From Pseudomonas sp. 8AS (lineage in GTDB: Bacteria > Pseudomonadota > Gammaproteobacteria > Pseudomonadales > Pseudomonadaceae), in contig NZ_LR733406.1 in NCBI RefSeq assembly GCF_902506505.1, positions 3,117,679 through 3,181,678 of the forward strand: DNA of 64,000 nt. The letters run 5' to 3'. Under the pieces are notes generated by a model, which saw only the letters and a program-made list of their open reading frames with translations, did not search any database and had not been told where the DNA came from. The position numbers and the translations under genes are program-made. Positions 9,455-22,297 of the stretch are shown here, one piece after another. Numbering within the stretch: position 1 is the first letter of the stretch; each line of letters starts with the position of its first letter.

Positions 9455-10620
9455 TACTTGCCCTCCGCAGCTTTGACGACTTGCTCGGCAGCGTCGGTCA
9501 GGCTGGTTGCCGCGATGATGTTCAGGCCGCTTTCGGCCAGGACCTTGGCGCCCAGTTCGGCGTTGTTGCCTTCCAGACGAACCACGACCGGAATCTTCAC
9601 GCCGACTTCTTTAACGGCGCCGATGATGCCTTCGGCAATCATGTCGCAGCGCACGATGCCGCCGAAGATGTTGACCAGCACGGCCGCGACGTTGCTGTCG
9701 GACAGGATGATCTTGAACGCTTCGGTTACGCGCTCTTTGGTCGCGCCGCCACCTACGTCGAGGAAGTTGGCTGGCTTGCCGCCGTGCAGGTTGACAATGT
9801 CCATGGTACCCATGGCCAGGCCGGCACCGTTGACCATGCAGCCGATGTTGCCTTCCAGAGCTACGTAGTTCAGTTCGAACTTGGCAGCGTGGGCTTCGCG
9901 CGGATCGTCCTGCGACGGGTCATGCATGGCGCGCAGCTTCGGCTGGCGGTACATGGCGTTGCTGTCGATATTGATCTTGGCGTCCAGGCAGTGCAGGTTG
10001 CCGTCTTTCTTGATCACCAGCGGGTTCACTTCCAGCAGCGCCAGGTCGTAGTCCTGGAACAGCTTGGCCAGGCCCACGAAGATGTGGGTGAACTGCTTGA
10101 TCTGGTCGCCTTTCAGGCCCAGCTGGAAAGCCAGCTCGCGGCCCTGGTACGGCTGCGCGCCGACCAGCGGGTCGATGGTGGCCTTGAGGATCTTCTCGGG
10201 AGTGTCGTGGGCGACTTTCTCGATGTCCACGCCACCTTCGGTGGAAGCCATGAACACGATACGGCGGCTGGAACGGTCGACGACAGCGCCGAGGTACAGT
10301 TCCTTGTCGATGTCGGTGCACGACTCGACCAGGATCTTGCTGACCGGCTGACCATTGGCGTCAGTCTGGTAGGTCACCAGACGCTTGCCCAGCCACTGGG
10401 CGGCGAACGCCTTGGCGTCTTCCTTGTTACGCACCAGCTTGACGCCGCCCGCTTTGCCGCGGCCGCCGGCGTGCACCTGGGCTTTGACAACCCACTCGCT
10501 GCCACCGATCTTGTCGCAAGCCGCAGCCGCGTCTTCCGGGGTGTCAACGGCGAAACCAGTGGATACCGGCAGGCCGTACTCAGCGAACAGCTGCTTACCC
10601 TGATACTCGTGAAGATTCAT
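9454..10620 (-). CDS. sucC: succinyl-CoA synthetase, beta subunit
   Basis: A 388-residue ATP-grasp subunit. The N-terminus [12 protein letters not shown], the glycine-rich [15 protein letters not shown] loop and the C-terminal [14 protein letters not shown] segment are all standard for SucC, and the length matches the E. coli protein. It provides nucleotide binding and succinate specificity, and pairs with SucD, whose start overlaps the sucC stop by one base. It follows lpd by 200 bp. That gap holds a short 7-bp hairpin (10690-10709) but no clear terminator, so sucCD could be both read through and separately initiated. Confidence 0.97.
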   Translation of the reverse strand: MNLHEYQGKQLFAEYGLPVSTGFAVDTPEDAAAACDKIGGSEWVVKAQVHAGGRGKAGGVKLVRNKEDAKAFAAQWLGKRLVTYQTDANGQPVSKILVESCTDIDKELYLGAVVDRSSRRIVFMASTEGGVDIEKVAHDTPEKILKATIDPLVGAQPYQGRELAFQLGLKGDQIKQFTHIFVGLAKLFQDYDLALLEVNPLVIKKDGNLHCLDAKINIDSNAMYRQPKLRAMHDPSQDDPREAHAAKFELNYVALEGNIGCMVNGAGLAMGTMDIVNLHGGKPANFLDVGGGATKERVTEAFKIILSDSNVAAVLVNIFGGIVRCDMIAEGIIGAVKEVGVKIPVVVRLEGNNAELGAKVLAESGLNIIAATSLTDAAEQVVKAAEGK

Positions 10621-10820
10621 GCTTATCTACCGTTCTTCGTTTAGGTATTGCGCATTCGACGCTGCGCTCGAAGGCGCCGCGCCACCTTTGACTGCTCTGG
10701 TTAGCAGTCCAGGCGGACATTCCTGCGCCAGGCCGTGTAGGTCTGCCGCGGGCCGCCCGCCTTGGTTTTCCTGCGATTGAACGCCCGACCGAAGCCAGGC
10801 GCTGCATTCTCTAACGTTGC

Positions 10821-12260
<1,440 letters not shown>

Positions 12261-12276
12261 TCATTCCTTCTCGGAT

Positions 12277-12306
12277 AAAACCGGGCGGTCCCTTGTGAGG
12301 ACCGCC
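12277..12306 (-). terminator. intercistronic hairpin between sucB and lpd (attenuator-like)
   Basis: A perfect 8-bp stem (12284-12291 with 12299-12306) and 7-nt loop are followed on the minus strand by CCGG and then TTTT (12280-12277). It has terminator form but a short U-tract, so partial termination or an mRNA-stability role is more likely than a full stop. Confidence 0.5.
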
Positions 12307-12319
12307 GCGTGCACAGGGA

Positions 12320-13537
<1,218 letters not shown>

Positions 13538-13607
13538 TCTGTGTGTTTCCTTAAATTCGGTTTCATCGATGAGGGGCTACCCGTGCAGCCCCTCGTACGC
13601 GACGGCG

Positions 13608-16439
13608 TTAAACGTTAAAAGCGTCCTGCAGCAGTTTTTCCTGCTGCTCGGCGTGCATCGAAGCGTAGCCACAAGCCGGGGCCGCAGAAGCGTCGCGGCC
13701 GGCATACTCGAGGAACAGGGCCTTCTTGTGCGCGGATGCGACGCGACGCATGTGGTGCTGGCTGCAATACCAGGCACCCTGGTTCATCGGCTCTTCCTGG
13801 CACCAGACGATGTGCTTGAGGTACTTGTACGGCGCCAGGGCTTCGGTCAGGTCCTCTTCCGGGAACGGATAGAGCTGCTCGATGCGCACTATGGCGATGT
13901 CTTCGCGACCTTCGGCACGCCGCTTGGCCAGCAGGTCGTAGTAGACCTTGCCGCTGCACAGGATCAGGCGTTCGACTTTCTTCGGATCGATCGGGTCGAC
14001 CTCGGGAATCACGGTCTGGAACGAACCGTCGGCCAGCTCTTCCAGAGTCGAGATAGCCAGTGGATGCCGCAGCAGGGACTTGGGCGTCAATACGACCAAT
14101 GGTTTGCGCAGTGGACGGATCACCTGGCGACGCAGCAGATGGTAGATCTGCGCCGGGGTGGTCGGCACCGCCACCTGCATGTTGTGCTCGGCGCACAGCT
14201 GCAGGTAACGCTCCAGACGCGCGGAGCTGTGCTCTGGGCCCTGCCCTTCATAACCGTGCGGCAGCAGCATGGTCAGACCGCACAGACGGCCCCACTTGTG
14301 CTCGCCACTGGAGATGAACTGGTCGAACACCACCTGGGCGCCGTTGGCGAAGTCGCCGAACTGGGCTTCCCAGATCACCAGCGCGTTGGGCACGGTGGTC
14401 GAGTAGCCGTATTCGAAGGCCAGTACGGCTTCTTCCGAGAGGAAGGAGTCGTACAGCTGGAAGCGCGGCTGACCTTCGAACAGGTTCTGCAGCGGCAGGT
14501 AGGTAGTCGCGTCCTTCTGATTGTGCAGCGCCGCATGGCGGTGCGAGAAGGTGCCGCGGCCGACGTCCTGGCCGGTGATGCGCACCGGGTGACCTTCATG
14601 CAGCAGCGTGGCGTAAGCCAGGTTCTCGGCATAGCCCCAGTTGATCGGCATTGCGCCGGCGGTCATCTTGACCCGGTCTTCCAGGACCTTGGCCACCTGG
14701 CGTTGCAGAACCAGGCCTTCCGGCAGGAGCAGCAGCTTGCCGGCCAGATCCTGCAGGGTCTTCAGCTCGCAACGGGTGTCGTGACGAGCCGTCCAGGCAT
14801 GACCCAGGTACGGACGCCAGTCGACGAACAGTTCCTTGTTCGGCTCTTTGACCAGGCTCTTGACCACGTGCTGGCCGTTGTCCAGCGCATTGCGGTACTC
14901 GTCGATCTTGGCCTGCACGCGCTCGGCATCCAGGCGGGCGCTTTGGATCAGGCTGTCGGCATAGAGTTCACGGGTGGTGCGCTGCTTGGCGATCTGCTGA
15001 TACATCAGCGGCTGGGTACCACTCGGCTCGTCGGCCTCGTTGTGACCGCGGCGACGGTAGCAGACCAGGTCGATGACCACGTCGCGCTTGAACTGCATGC
15101 GGTAGTCGACGGCCAGCTGGGTGACAAACAGCACGGCTTCCGGATCATCGCCATTCACATGGAAGATCGGCGCCTGGATCATCTTCGCCACGTCGGTGCA
15201 GTACTCGGTGGAGCGCGAGTCTTCCGGACGGCTGGTGGTGAAGCCGACCTGGTTGTTGATCACCAGGTGGATGGTGCCGCCAGTCTTGTAGCCGCGGGTC
15301 TGCGACATCTGGAAGGTTTCCATGACCACGCCCTGACCGGCGAATGCCGCGTCACCGTGGATGGAGATCGGCAGTACGCTGTCGCCGTTCGGGTCGCTGC
15401 GGCGATCCTGACGGGCGCGCACGGAACCCTCGACCACCGGGGAGACGATCTCCAGGTGCGACGGGTTGAACGCCAGCGCCAGGTGCACTTCGCCGCCCGG
15501 CGTCATGACGTTGGAGGAGAAGCCCTGGTGGTATTTCACGTCACCGGAGGACAGGCCTTCGGTCTTCTTGCCTTCGAACTCGTCGAACAGGTCGCGCGGG
15601 TTCTTGCCGAAGGTGTTGACCAGCACGTTGAGACGGCCGCGGTGGGCCATGCCGATGACAATTTCCTTGGTGCCGTAGGAGCCGGAGCGCTGGATGATCT
15701 CGTCCAGCAGCGGAATCAGGCTCTCGCCGCCTTCCAGACCGAAACGCTTGGTACCCGGGTACTTGGTGCCCAGGTATTTCTCCAGGCCTTCGGCAGCGGT
15801 CAGGCGCTCGAGCAGGTGACCCTGCACGTCCACGGAGAAGGCCGGACGGCCGCGCACGCTTTCCAGACGCTGGGCGAACCACTTGCGCTGCTCGGAATCG
15901 ACGATATGGGTGAACTCGGCGCCAATGGTGCGGCAATATGTCTGCTGCAGCGCTTCAAAGATTTCCCGTAGAGTCGCCTCTTCCTTGCCGATGTAAAGCT
16001 CACCGGTACGGAAAGTGGTATCGAGGTCGGCGTTGGTCAGACCATAGTGGTTGATCGCCAGGTCAGCCGGAGCCGGACGCTTCCACAGACCCAGCGGGTC
16101 GAGCGTCGCAGCCTGATGGCCACGCATGCGGTATGCCTGAATCAGACGCAGGACTTCCACCTGCTTCTTCTCGTGCTCACTGCTCACGCTACCGGCGGAC
16201 ACCGGTTGGGCGCGACGCTGGTTCTTGGCCAGCAGCACGAAATGATCGCGGACTGTCGAGTGCGAAACGTCGGTGGCGGCATTGCCGTCAGTCGGCAATT
16301 TCTGGAAATAGGTGCGCCACTCTTCTGGCACAGCGTTGGGATCGTGCAGGTAGAGCTCGTAGAGCTCTTCCACATAGGCAGCGTTACCACCGGATAGGTG
16401 GGCACTGTCCCACATGCGCTGCATCACGCTTTCTTGCAT
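13608..16439 (-). CDS. sucA: 2-oxoglutarate dehydrogenase, E1 component
   Basis: A 943-residue thiamine-diphosphate enzyme that decarboxylates 2-oxoglutarate and succinylates the E2 lipoyl group. Visible features are the N-terminal LSGGNAAYVEELYELYL segment, the GMAHRGRLNVLVN block, the HVNGDDPEAV cofactor region and the C-terminal CQEEPMNQGAW motif. The length matches the family. It follows sdhB by about 240 bp that contain a large hairpin, and is followed by sucB 70 bp downstream. A long open frame on the opposite strand is a coding shadow. Confidence 0.97.
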   Translation of the reverse strand: MQESVMQRMWDSAHLSGGNAAYVEELYELYLHDPNAVPEEWRTYFQKLPTDGNAATDVSHSTVRDHFVLLAKNQRRAQPVSAGSVSSEHEKKQVEVLRLIQAYRMRGHQAATLDPLGLWKRPAPADLAINHYGLTNADLDTTFRTGELYIGKEEATLREIFEALQQTYCRTIGAEFTHIVDSEQRKWFAQRLESVRGRPAFSVDVQGHLLERLTAAEGLEKYLGTKYPGTKRFGLEGGESLIPLLDEIIQRSGSYGTKEIVIGMAHRGRLNVLVNTFGKNPRDLFDEFEGKKTEGLSSGDVKYHQGFSSNVMTPGGEVHLALAFNPSHLEIVSPVVEGSVRARQDRRSDPNGDSVLPISIHGDAAFAGQGVVMETFQMSQTRGYKTGGTIHLVINNQVGFTTSRPEDSRSTEYCTDVAKMIQAPIFHVNGDDPEAVLFVTQLAVDYRMQFKRDVVIDLVCYRRRGHNEADEPSGTQPLMYQQIAKQRTTRELYADSLIQSARLDAERVQAKIDEYRNALDNGQHVVKSLVKEPNKELFVDWRPYLGHAWTARHDTRCELKTLQDLAGKLLLLPEGLVLQRQVAKVLEDRVKMTAGAMPINWGYAENLAYATLLHEGHPVRITGQDVGRGTFSHRHAALHNQKDATTYLPLQNLFEGQPRFQLYDSFLSEEAVLAFEYGYSTTVPNALVIWEAQFGDFANGAQVVFDQFISSGEHKWGRLCGLTMLLPHGYEGQGPEHSSARLERYLQLCAEHNMQVAVPTTPAQIYHLLRRQVIRPLRKPLVVLTPKSLLRHPLAISTLEELADGSFQTVIPEVDPIDPKKVERLILCSGKVYYDLLAKRRAEGREDIAIVRIEQLYPFPEEDLTEALAPYKYLKHIVWCQEEPMNQGAWYCSQHHMRRVASAHKKALFLEYAGRDASAAPACGYASMHAEQQEKLLQDAFNV

Positions 16440-16630
16440 GCTTGGTCACCCTCGGTAAGGGGACACCACCGGCGTGGAGGCCGTAGTTGTGACTTGCAGT
16501 CCTGAAGCAGCGACGGGTAAGCCACTACGGATCCCGCAGATAGTCCGGGCACCAGCCCGGATGCCCCTGCTGGTCGTCAATTTCTTTTCAAGTAAGAACC
16601 GTGGCTTTGTGAGCTGGCGGTTCTGGTTTA

Positions 16631-16661
16631 CTGCGGCGCCGGAGTTACTCCGGCGCCGCAG
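16631..16661 (-). repeat. perfect 14-bp inverted repeat between sdhB and sucA
   Basis: Arms at 16631-16644 and 16648-16661 are perfectly complementary around a 3-nt TTA loop, giving a very stable GC-rich hairpin about 20 bp past the sdhB stop. No T-run follows on either strand, so it is probably not a classic terminator. It may protect the 3' end of the sdh mRNA or act as a processing barrier. The rest of the gap (16440-16630) shows no gene. Confidence 0.7.
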
Positions 16662-16681
16662 GTGTCACGGGTAAAGCTGAA

Positions 16682-17401
16682 TCAGGTAGCGCTTTGCAGC
16701 AGCATGTTGCGTACGTGGCCGATTGCCTTGGTCGGGTTGAGACCTTTCGGGCAAACGTTCACGCAGTTCATGATGCCGCGGCAACGGAACACGCTGAACG
16801 GATCGTCCAGCGAGGCCAGACGCTCTGCAGTCTTGGTGTCACGGCTGTCGGCCAGGAAACGGTAGGCCTGCAGCAGTGCAGCGGGACCGAGGAACTTGTC
16901 CGGGTTCCACCAGAAGGACGGGCAGCTGGTGGAGCAGCACGCGCACAGGATGCACTCGTACAGACCGTCCAGTTTCTCGCGCTCTTCCGGCGACTGCAGA
17001 CGCTCGATCGCCGGGGCAGGCGTGTCGTTCTGCAGGAAAGGCTGCACCTTCTCGTATTGCTTGTAGAAGATGCTCATATCGACCACCAGGTCACGAATGA
17101 CCGGCAAACCTGGCAGCGGACGGATCACCAGCTTGTTGTTCTTCACCACGGTGGAGATCGGGGTGATGCAGGCCAGGCCGTTCTTGCCGCTGATGTTCAT
17201 GCCGTCGGAACCGCACACGCCTTCGCGGCACGAGCGACGGTAGGAGAAGCCCTCGTCCTGTTCCTTGATCAGGGCCAGCACGTCCAGCACCATCAGGTCC
17301 TTGCCGTCGATTTCGACGGTGAATTCCTGCATGAACGGTGCGGCGTCTTTCTCCGGGTTGTAGCGATAAACGCTGACTTGCAAAGTTTTGGCTAACGACA
17401 T
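16682..17401 (-). CDS. sdhB: succinate dehydrogenase iron-sulfur subunit
   Basis: A 239-residue electron-transfer subunit of complex II. It has the [2Fe-2S] motif SCREGVCGSDG, the [4Fe-4S] motif CILCACCSTSCP and the [3Fe-4S] motif CRGIMNCVNVCPKGL, in the standard order. The start is set at ATG 17401 (MSLAKTL), which has an AAGGGTGG Shine-Dalgarno; an in-frame GTG three codons upstream lies too close to that site. It lies 11 bp after sdhA and is the last gene of sdhCDAB. Confidence 0.95.
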   Translation of the reverse strand: MSLAKTLQVSVYRYNPEKDAAPFMQEFTVEIDGKDLMVLDVLALIKEQDEGFSYRRSCREGVCGSDGMNISGKNGLACITPISTVVKNNKLVIRPLPGLPVIRDLVVDMSIFYKQYEKVQPFLQNDTPAPAIERLQSPEEREKLDGLYECILCACCSTSCPSFWWNPDKFLGPAALLQAYRFLADSRDTKTAERLASLDDPFSVFRCRGIMNCVNVCPKGLNPTKAIGHVRNMLLQSAT

Positions 17402-17412
17402 ATCGGCCACCC

Positions 17413-19182
17413 TTAGTAAGTACGGATCTTGGGTTCAAACGCCGGAACGGTCTTCGGCGCGAAGTTGACAGCCCGCTTGGCCACACGTTTCTCGCCTGGG
17501 AAGTACAGGGAGTGGCACAGCCAGTTGGTGTCATCGCGATCTTCGAAGTCTTCGCGGGCATGCGCACCACGGGACTCAGTACGAGTGTCCGCAGCAATCG
17601 CAGTAGCCTCGGCCACTTCGAGAAGGTTTTGCAGTTCCAGTGCTTCGATACGCGCAGTGTTAAATGCCTGGCTCTTGTCCGCGATCTTGACGGTCGCGAT
17701 GCGCTCACGCAGGTCGGCCAGCTGGGCAATGCCCTTCTTCATGTATTCGCCGGTACGGAATACACCGAAGTAGTTCTGCATGCAGGCCTGCAGCTCCTTA
17801 CGCAGCGGGGCCACGTCTTCGCCGCTGCTGCGCTCGTTGACGCCGGACAGACGCTTGAGCGACTGCTCGATGTCGGTTTCGCTGGCGCCACGGACTTCCA
17901 CGCCTTCTTTCAGCGCTTTTTCCAGGTGCAGGCCGGCGGCACGACCGAACACCACCAGGTCGAGCAGCGAGTTGCCGCCCAGACGGTTGGCACCGTGTAC
18001 CGATACGCAAGCCACTTCACCCACGGCGAACAGACCGTCGATGATCTTGTCGTTGCCGTTGGCGTCCTGGGTGATGGCCTGGCCATGGATGTTGGTGGCC
18101 ACGCCGCCCATCATGTAGTGGCAGGTCGGAATCACCGGAACCGGCGCAACAACCGGATCGACATGAGCAAAGGTCTTGGACAGTTCGCAGATGCCCGGCA
18201 GACGGCTGTGCAGCACGTCTTCGCCGAGGTGATCGAGCTTCAGCAGCACGTGATCCTTGTCCGGGCCACAGCCGTTGCCGGCGATCACTTCCTTGACCAT
18301 GGAGCGGGCGACCACGTCGCGGCCGGCCAGGTCCTTGGCGTTCGGCGCGTAACGCTCCATGAAGCGCTCGCCGTGGGCATTGATCAGGTAGCCACCTTCA
18401 CCGCGGCAGCCTTCGGTGACCAGTACACCGGCGCCGGCGATGCCAGTCGGGTGGAACTGCCACATCTCGATATCCTGCACCGGTACGCCGGCACGCAGGG
18501 CCATGCCCACGCCGTCACCGGTGTTGATCAGGGCGTTGGTGGTCGAGGAGTAGATACGACCGGCGCCGCCGGTGGCCAGAACCACGGCCTTGGAGCGGAT
18601 GTAGACGGTTTCGCCGGTCTCGATGCAGATGGCGATGATGCCGACCACGGCGCCATCCTGGTTCTTCACCAGGTCGACCGCATACCACTCATTGAGGAAC
18701 GAGGTGCCGGCCTTCAGGTTGGCCTGGTACAGGGTGTGCAGCAGGGCATGACCGGTACGGTCGGCCGCGGCGCAGGTACGAGCAGCCTGGCCACCCTTGC
18801 CGAAGTCCTTGGACTGGCCACCGAACGGACGCTGATAGATGCGGCCCTGCTCGGTACGGGAGAACGGCAGGCCCATGTGCTCGAGCTCGAACACGGCCTC
18901 CGGACCGACGGAACACATGTATTCGATCGCGTCCTGGTCACCGATGTAGTCGGAGCCCTTGACGGTGTCGTACATGTGCCAGCGCCAATCGTCGTTCGGG
19001 TCGTTGGACGCGATGGCACAGGTGATGCCGCCCTGGGCGGAAACGGTGTGCGAACGGGTCGGGAAGACCTTGGTTACTACGGCAGTCTTGTGGCCGCCCT
19101 GGGCCAACTGCAGTGCGGCACGCATGCCGGCGCCGCCACCACCAACGATGATGGCGTCATAAGAAAGAGTACGAATAGCCAT
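17413..19182 (-). CDS. sdhA: succinate dehydrogenase flavoprotein subunit
   Basis: A 589-residue subunit that oxidises succinate. The FAD-binding [11 protein letters not shown] motif (14-24) is followed by [11 protein letters not shown], where His45 should carry the covalent [18 protein letters not shown] and [13 protein letters not shown] complete the active-site blocks. The protein sits at the cytosolic face of the membrane with SdhB. The gene begins 3 bp after sdhD ends, in the conserved order sdhC-D-A-B. Confidence 0.97.
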   Translation of the reverse strand: MAIRTLSYDAIIVGGGGAGMRAALQLAQGGHKTAVVTKVFPTRSHTVSAQGGITCAIASNDPNDDWRWHMYDTVKGSDYIGDQDAIEYMCSVGPEAVFELEHMGLPFSRTEQGRIYQRPFGGQSKDFGKGGQAARTCAAADRTGHALLHTLYQANLKAGTSFLNEWYAVDLVKNQDGAVVGIIAICIETGETVYIRSKAVVLATGGAGRIYSSTTNALINTGDGVGMALRAGVPVQDIEMWQFHPTGIAGAGVLVTEGCRGEGGYLINAHGERFMERYAPNAKDLAGRDVVARSMVKEVIAGNGCGPDKDHVLLKLDHLGEDVLHSRLPGICELSKTFAHVDPVVAPVPVIPTCHYMMGGVATNIHGQAITQDANGNDKIIDGLFAVGEVACVSVHGANRLGGNSLLDLVVFGRAAGLHLEKALKEGVEVRGASETDIEQSLKRLSGVNERSSGEDVAPLRKELQACMQNYFGVFRTGEYMKKGIAQLADLRERIATVKIADKSQAFNTARIEALELQNLLEVAEATAIAADTRTESRGAHAREDFEDRDDTNWLCHSLYFPGEKRVAKRAVNFAPKTVPAFEPKIRTY

Positions 19183-19185
19183 TGA

Positions 19186-19554
19186 TCAGACACCCCAGAG
19201 AATCTGCACGCCCCAGACGAAGAACGCGAACATGGCAATGCCGCAGAACGCCTGGAAGAGGAAACGCACGACAGTCGCCCACCGGCCCAGCGCCATCGGC
19301 GTCAGGTAGTCGGTGGAAATGGTCCACATGCCGACCCAGGCGTGTGCGCCGAGGGCCACCAGGGCCAGCAAGCTGAAGATGCGCATCGCAGTGTGGGAAA
19401 ACAGGCCGTGCCATTCGGCATAGCCAAGACCCGGATTCACCACGAGGAAGCCGATCAGAAAGAGGAAGTAAGCCGCGAGCACGACCGCGGACACACGCTG
19501 AGCCATCCAGTCATAGAGGCCCGAACGGGAGAAGTTCGTTACATTGGTTACCAT
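19186..19554 (-). CDS. sdhD: succinate dehydrogenase, membrane anchor subunit
   Basis: A 122-residue hydrophobic protein with three membrane helices (about 20-40, 52-75 and 95-118). It anchors SdhAB and contributes to the quinone and heme b site; the conserved His/Asp region is ALVALGAHAWVGMWTISTDYL. The start at 19554 overlaps the sdhC stop by 7 bp (ATGGTAA), indicating translational coupling. A longer in-frame reading is possible but would run through sdhC. Confidence 0.93.
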   Translation of the reverse strand: MVTNVTNFSRSGLYDWMAQRVSAVVLAAYFLFLIGFLVVNPGLGYAEWHGLFSHTAMRIFSLLALVALGAHAWVGMWTISTDYLTPMALGRWATVVRFLFQAFCGIAMFAFFVWGVQILWGV

Positions 19555-19934
19555 ATCCACACCCCTGCCAGCAGGATCACCACCACGGAGACGACGATGA
19601 CGATTTTGGAGCCCAGCTTGCCGCCTTCCAGCGACTCGCCGACACCCATGTCCATGATCAGATGGCGTACACCGGCCACCAGGTGATACAGCAGAGCGGA
19701 CAGCAAGCCCCAGACGATCAGCTTGGCCAGCGGACTGGTCAGACACGCCTTGACTTCTGCAAAGCCTTCCTCGGAGGCCAGCGACTTGTCGAGCGCATAC
19801 AGCAGCACGGCAAGGCCGACGAAGAGGATGACACCGGAAATGCGGTGCAGAATGGACGTATAAGCGGTGATCGGGAGTTTGATGGTCCTGAGATCTAGGT
19901 TTACAGGTCGTTGGCTATTCACGGCTTTTTTCAC
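19548..19934 (-). CDS. sdhC: succinate dehydrogenase, cytochrome b556 subunit
   Basis: A 128-residue membrane subunit. The RPVNLDLRTIKLPITAY opening, SILHRISG and LLYHLVAGVRHLIMDMG segments are typical of SdhC, with a heme-ligand histidine in the last. GTG at 19934 is the preferred start because an AGGGG Shine-Dalgarno precedes it at the right distance; an ATG nine codons further upstream lacks one. It is the first gene of sdhCDAB and is divergent from gltA. Confidence 0.93.
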   Translation of the reverse strand: MKKAVNSQRPVNLDLRTIKLPITAYTSILHRISGVILFVGLAVLLYALDKSLASEEGFAEVKACLTSPLAKLIVWGLLSALLYHLVAGVRHLIMDMGVGESLEGGKLGSKIVIVVSVVVILLAGVWIW

Positions 19935-20054
19935 ACTAGAGGCCCCTAACAAACAGGGCAAGTTGTCGGGAAGTGCACTGGTCAGGTACCCCTCACCAAG
20001 GGAGTGCCAGCCGCCAAAACGCAGGCCCTAAAGCCCCTGACGGCCGGTCGCAGA

Positions 20055-20082
20055 GTATAGACAGTTAGGCAACTAATGACAA
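20055..20082 (-). promoter_or_regulatory. candidate sdhCDAB promoter
   Basis: On the minus strand, TTGTCA (20082-20077), a 16-bp spacer and CTATAC (20060-20055) form a reasonable sigma-70 promoter. It would give a leader of about 115 nt before the sdhC GTG. Confidence 0.45.
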
Positions 20083-20196
20083 CGCAAAGACCCTCGCTAA
20101 AAGCGGATTGCGCAGCCTTAATAAATGACGTATTAGCAGCACTTCCACGCACTCAAAACACGGCTGGAAGCCGTCTGCCATCTGGCTTAGGGCAAA

Positions 20197-20224
20197 TTGA
20201 CATTCGAATTTATGTCTCTATAGT
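20197..20224 (+). promoter_or_regulatory. gltA promoter
   Basis: A consensus -35 TTGACA (20197-20202), a 16-bp spacer and TATAGT (20219-20224) predict transcription from about 20231, giving a leader of about 50 nt. The Shine-Dalgarno AGGAGG sits just ahead of the gltA ATG. Confidence 0.75.
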
Positions 20225-20283
20225 GTTGCGGGCCCTGCGTGGGGGGCTGTCTGATGATTTCAAGCATAAACAGGAGGCCGCAC

Positions 20284-21573
20284 ATGGCTGACAAAAAAGC
20301 GCAGTTGATCATCGAGGGCAATGCCCCCGTAGAGCTGCCCGTTCTGACCGGCACCGTTGGTCCCGATGTAGTTGACGTACGGGGCTTAACCGCCACGGGT
20401 CGCTTCACATTTGATCCTGGCTTTATGTCGACCGCCTCTTGCGAGTCGAAGATCACCTACATCGACGGCGACGCCGGCATCCTGCTGCATCGTGGCTACC
20501 CCATCGAGCAACTGGCCGAGAAGTCCGACTACCTGGAAACCTGCTACCTGCTGCTGAACGGCGAACTGCCGACCGCAGAGGAAAAGGCCAAGTTCGTCAG
20601 CACCATCAAGAACCACACCATGGTTCACGAGCAGCTGAAGAGCTTCCTCAACGGCTTCCGCCGCGATGCCCACCCAATGGCCATCATGTGCGGCGTAGTC
20701 GGCGCCCTCTCCGCCTTCTACCACGACTCCCTGGACATCAACGACCAGCACCACCGTGAAGTCTCGGCCATGCGTCTGGTCGCCAAGATGCCGACCATCG
20801 CCGCCATGGCCTACAAGTACTCCATGGGCCAGCCGATGATGTACCCGCGTAACGACCTGAACTACGCGGAAAACTTCCTGCACATGATGTTCAACACCCC
20901 GTGCGAGATCAAACCGATCAGCCCGGTACTGGCCAAGGCGATGGACCGCATCTTCGTCCTGCACGCCGACCATGAGCAGAACGCCTCCACCTCCACCGTG
21001 CGTCTGGCCGGCTCCTCGGGTGCCAACCCGTTCGCCTGCATCGCCGCCGGTATCGCCGCACTCTGGGGCCCGGCCCACGGCGGCGCCAACGAAGCCGTGC
21101 TGAGCATGCTGGACGAGATCGGCAGCGTCGAGAACATCGACAAGTTCATCGCCAAGGCCAAGGACAAGAACGATCCGTTCAAGCTGATGGGCTTCGGTCA
21201 CCGCGTCTACAAGAACCGCGACCCGCGCGCCACCGTGATGAAGAAGACCTGCGACGAAGTTCTGGCCGAACTGGGCATCAAGAACGACCCGCAACTGGAA
21301 CTGGCCATGCGCCTGGAAGAGATCGCCCTGACCGATCCGTACTTCAAGGAACGCAACCTGTACCCGAACGTCGACTTCTACTCGGGGATCATCCTCAAGG
21401 CGATCGGCATTCCGACCAGCATGTTCACCGTGATCTTCGCCCTGGCGCGTACCGTCGGCTGGATCTCGCACTGGAAGGAAATGCTCTCCAGCCCGTACAA
21501 GATTGGCCGTCCGCGCCAGCTGTACACCGGCTACCCGCAGCGCGACTTCGTCGCCCTGGACGAACGCAAGTAA
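20284..21573 (+). CDS. gltA: type II citrate synthase
   Basis: A 429-residue enzyme condensing oxaloacetate and acetyl-CoA, the entry step of the TCA cycle. Catalytic regions are [33 protein letters not shown] (catalytic histidine) and YPNVDFYSG (catalytic aspartate). The N-terminal beta domain (residues 1-60) identifies it as the hexameric, NADH-sensitive type of Gram-negative bacteria. ATG 20284 is chosen because AGGAGG precedes it; upstream in-frame starts lack this. It is transcribed alone, divergently from sdhC. Confidence 0.97.
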   Translation: MADKKAQLIIEGNAPVELPVLTGTVGPDVVDVRGLTATGRFTFDPGFMSTASCESKITYIDGDAGILLHRGYPIEQLAEKSDYLETCYLLLNGELPTAEEKAKFVSTIKNHTMVHEQLKSFLNGFRRDAHPMAIMCGVVGALSAFYHDSLDINDQHHREVSAMRLVAKMPTIAAMAYKYSMGQPMMYPRNDLNYAENFLHMMFNTPCEIKPISPVLAKAMDRIFVLHADHEQNASTSTVRLAGSSGANPFACIAAGIAALWGPAHGGANEAVLSMLDEIGSVENIDKFIAKAKDKNDPFKLMGFGHRVYKNRDPRATVMKKTCDEVLAELGIKNDPQLELAMRLEEIALTDPYFKERNLYPNVDFYSGIILKAIGIPTSMFTVIFALARTVGWISHWKEMLSSPYKIGRPRQLYTGYPQRDFVALDERK

Positions 21574-21585
21574 CAGTTGCGCTCG

Positions 21586-21613
21586 AAAAAGGCTGCCTCG
21601 GGCAGCCTTTTTT
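21586..21613. terminator. bidirectional terminator, gltA / START-domain gene
   Basis: A 7-bp GC stem (21591-21597 with 21601-21607) is extended by A-T pairs, flanked by AAAAA on the left and TTTTTTT on the right. It can terminate gltA and also the convergent gene ending at 21632. Confidence 0.88.
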
Positions 21614-21631
21614 ATTTCCGGACTGATTGAC

Positions 21632-22246
21632 TCAGCGCTTTTCCGCCAGGCTGCGCAGGCCGCTCAGAGTATTGAACGGCGCATCCACCACGAAGCTGTT
21701 GGCCAGCCAGGAAGGCACGCTGCCGCCAGGCTCGGTATGCACCTGATAGGTCACCTCGACCTCGCCGGCGCCCTTCGGCACGAAGCGCCAGAAGCCCTGC
21801 AGGCTGTCCACCCGCACATAGTCCTTGGCCACCGGCAGATACTGCGGTAGGCCTTCGAGCTTGCGCGTCAGGCTGCCATCGGCGCCCTCTTCCGTGACCA
21901 CATGCAGGATCGAGTCCCGCGCGGTTACCGGCCAGGGCATGTCGAATCGGGTATAGACCCAGCTCTCCCGGCCCTGGTGCTTGAGCAGGCTCTGCTCGGC
22001 ACAGGCATGGATCCACGGGCAGGAACCCTGCACATCCTCCTGCAGACCGCGCAAGGTGGCGACATCGCTCTTGATGGTGGTCACCCCGCGATAGGCCTTG
22101 TACCGGGAGCCCTCGACCGCGCTCAGGTAGATGCGGATACCGTCCGCCTCCTTGGCCAGCTGCCAGTCCTCGGCCTGCGCCACGCCAGCCTGCGCCAGCA
22201 CAGCCAGGCCACACACTGCAGCCACACGGGTCAATCCAAGCATCAT
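21632..22246 (-). CDS. exported START-domain protein
   Basis: A 204-residue protein with a signal peptide (cleavage near GVAQA-EDWQL, residue 25) and a START/SRPBCC lipid-binding fold. The SRYKAYRGVTTIKSD and WRFVPKGAGEVEVTYQVHTEPGG segments are typical of bacterial START proteins. A periplasmic lipid or hydrophobic-ligand binding role is plausible but untested. It is convergent with gltA and shares its terminator. A conserved cysteine pair (HACAEQ and SCPWI) lies in the middle. Confidence 0.82.
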   Translation of the reverse strand: MMLGLTRVAAVCGLAVLAQAGVAQAEDWQLAKEADGIRIYLSAVEGSRYKAYRGVTTIKSDVATLRGLQEDVQGSCPWIHACAEQSLLKHQGRESWVYTRFDMPWPVTARDSILHVVTEEGADGSLTRKLEGLPQYLPVAKDYVRVDSLQGFWRFVPKGAGEVEVTYQVHTEPGGSVPSWLANSFVVDAPFNTLSGLRSLAEKR

Positions 22247-22297
22247 TGCTCCTTAGTACAGACAAGCCGGCCGGCAAAGACACCGACCAGCGAAGAA

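Larger units (their letters stand above)
19935..20283. promoter_or_regulatory. shared sdhC / gltA regulatory region
   Basis: A 349-bp gap between two divergent TCA-cycle transcription units, locally AT-richer than the surrounding genes. It holds candidate sigma-70 promoters for both directions (given separately) and no convincing coding sequence. Its length leaves room for regulator sites, but I could not identify one with confidence. Confidence 0.75.
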
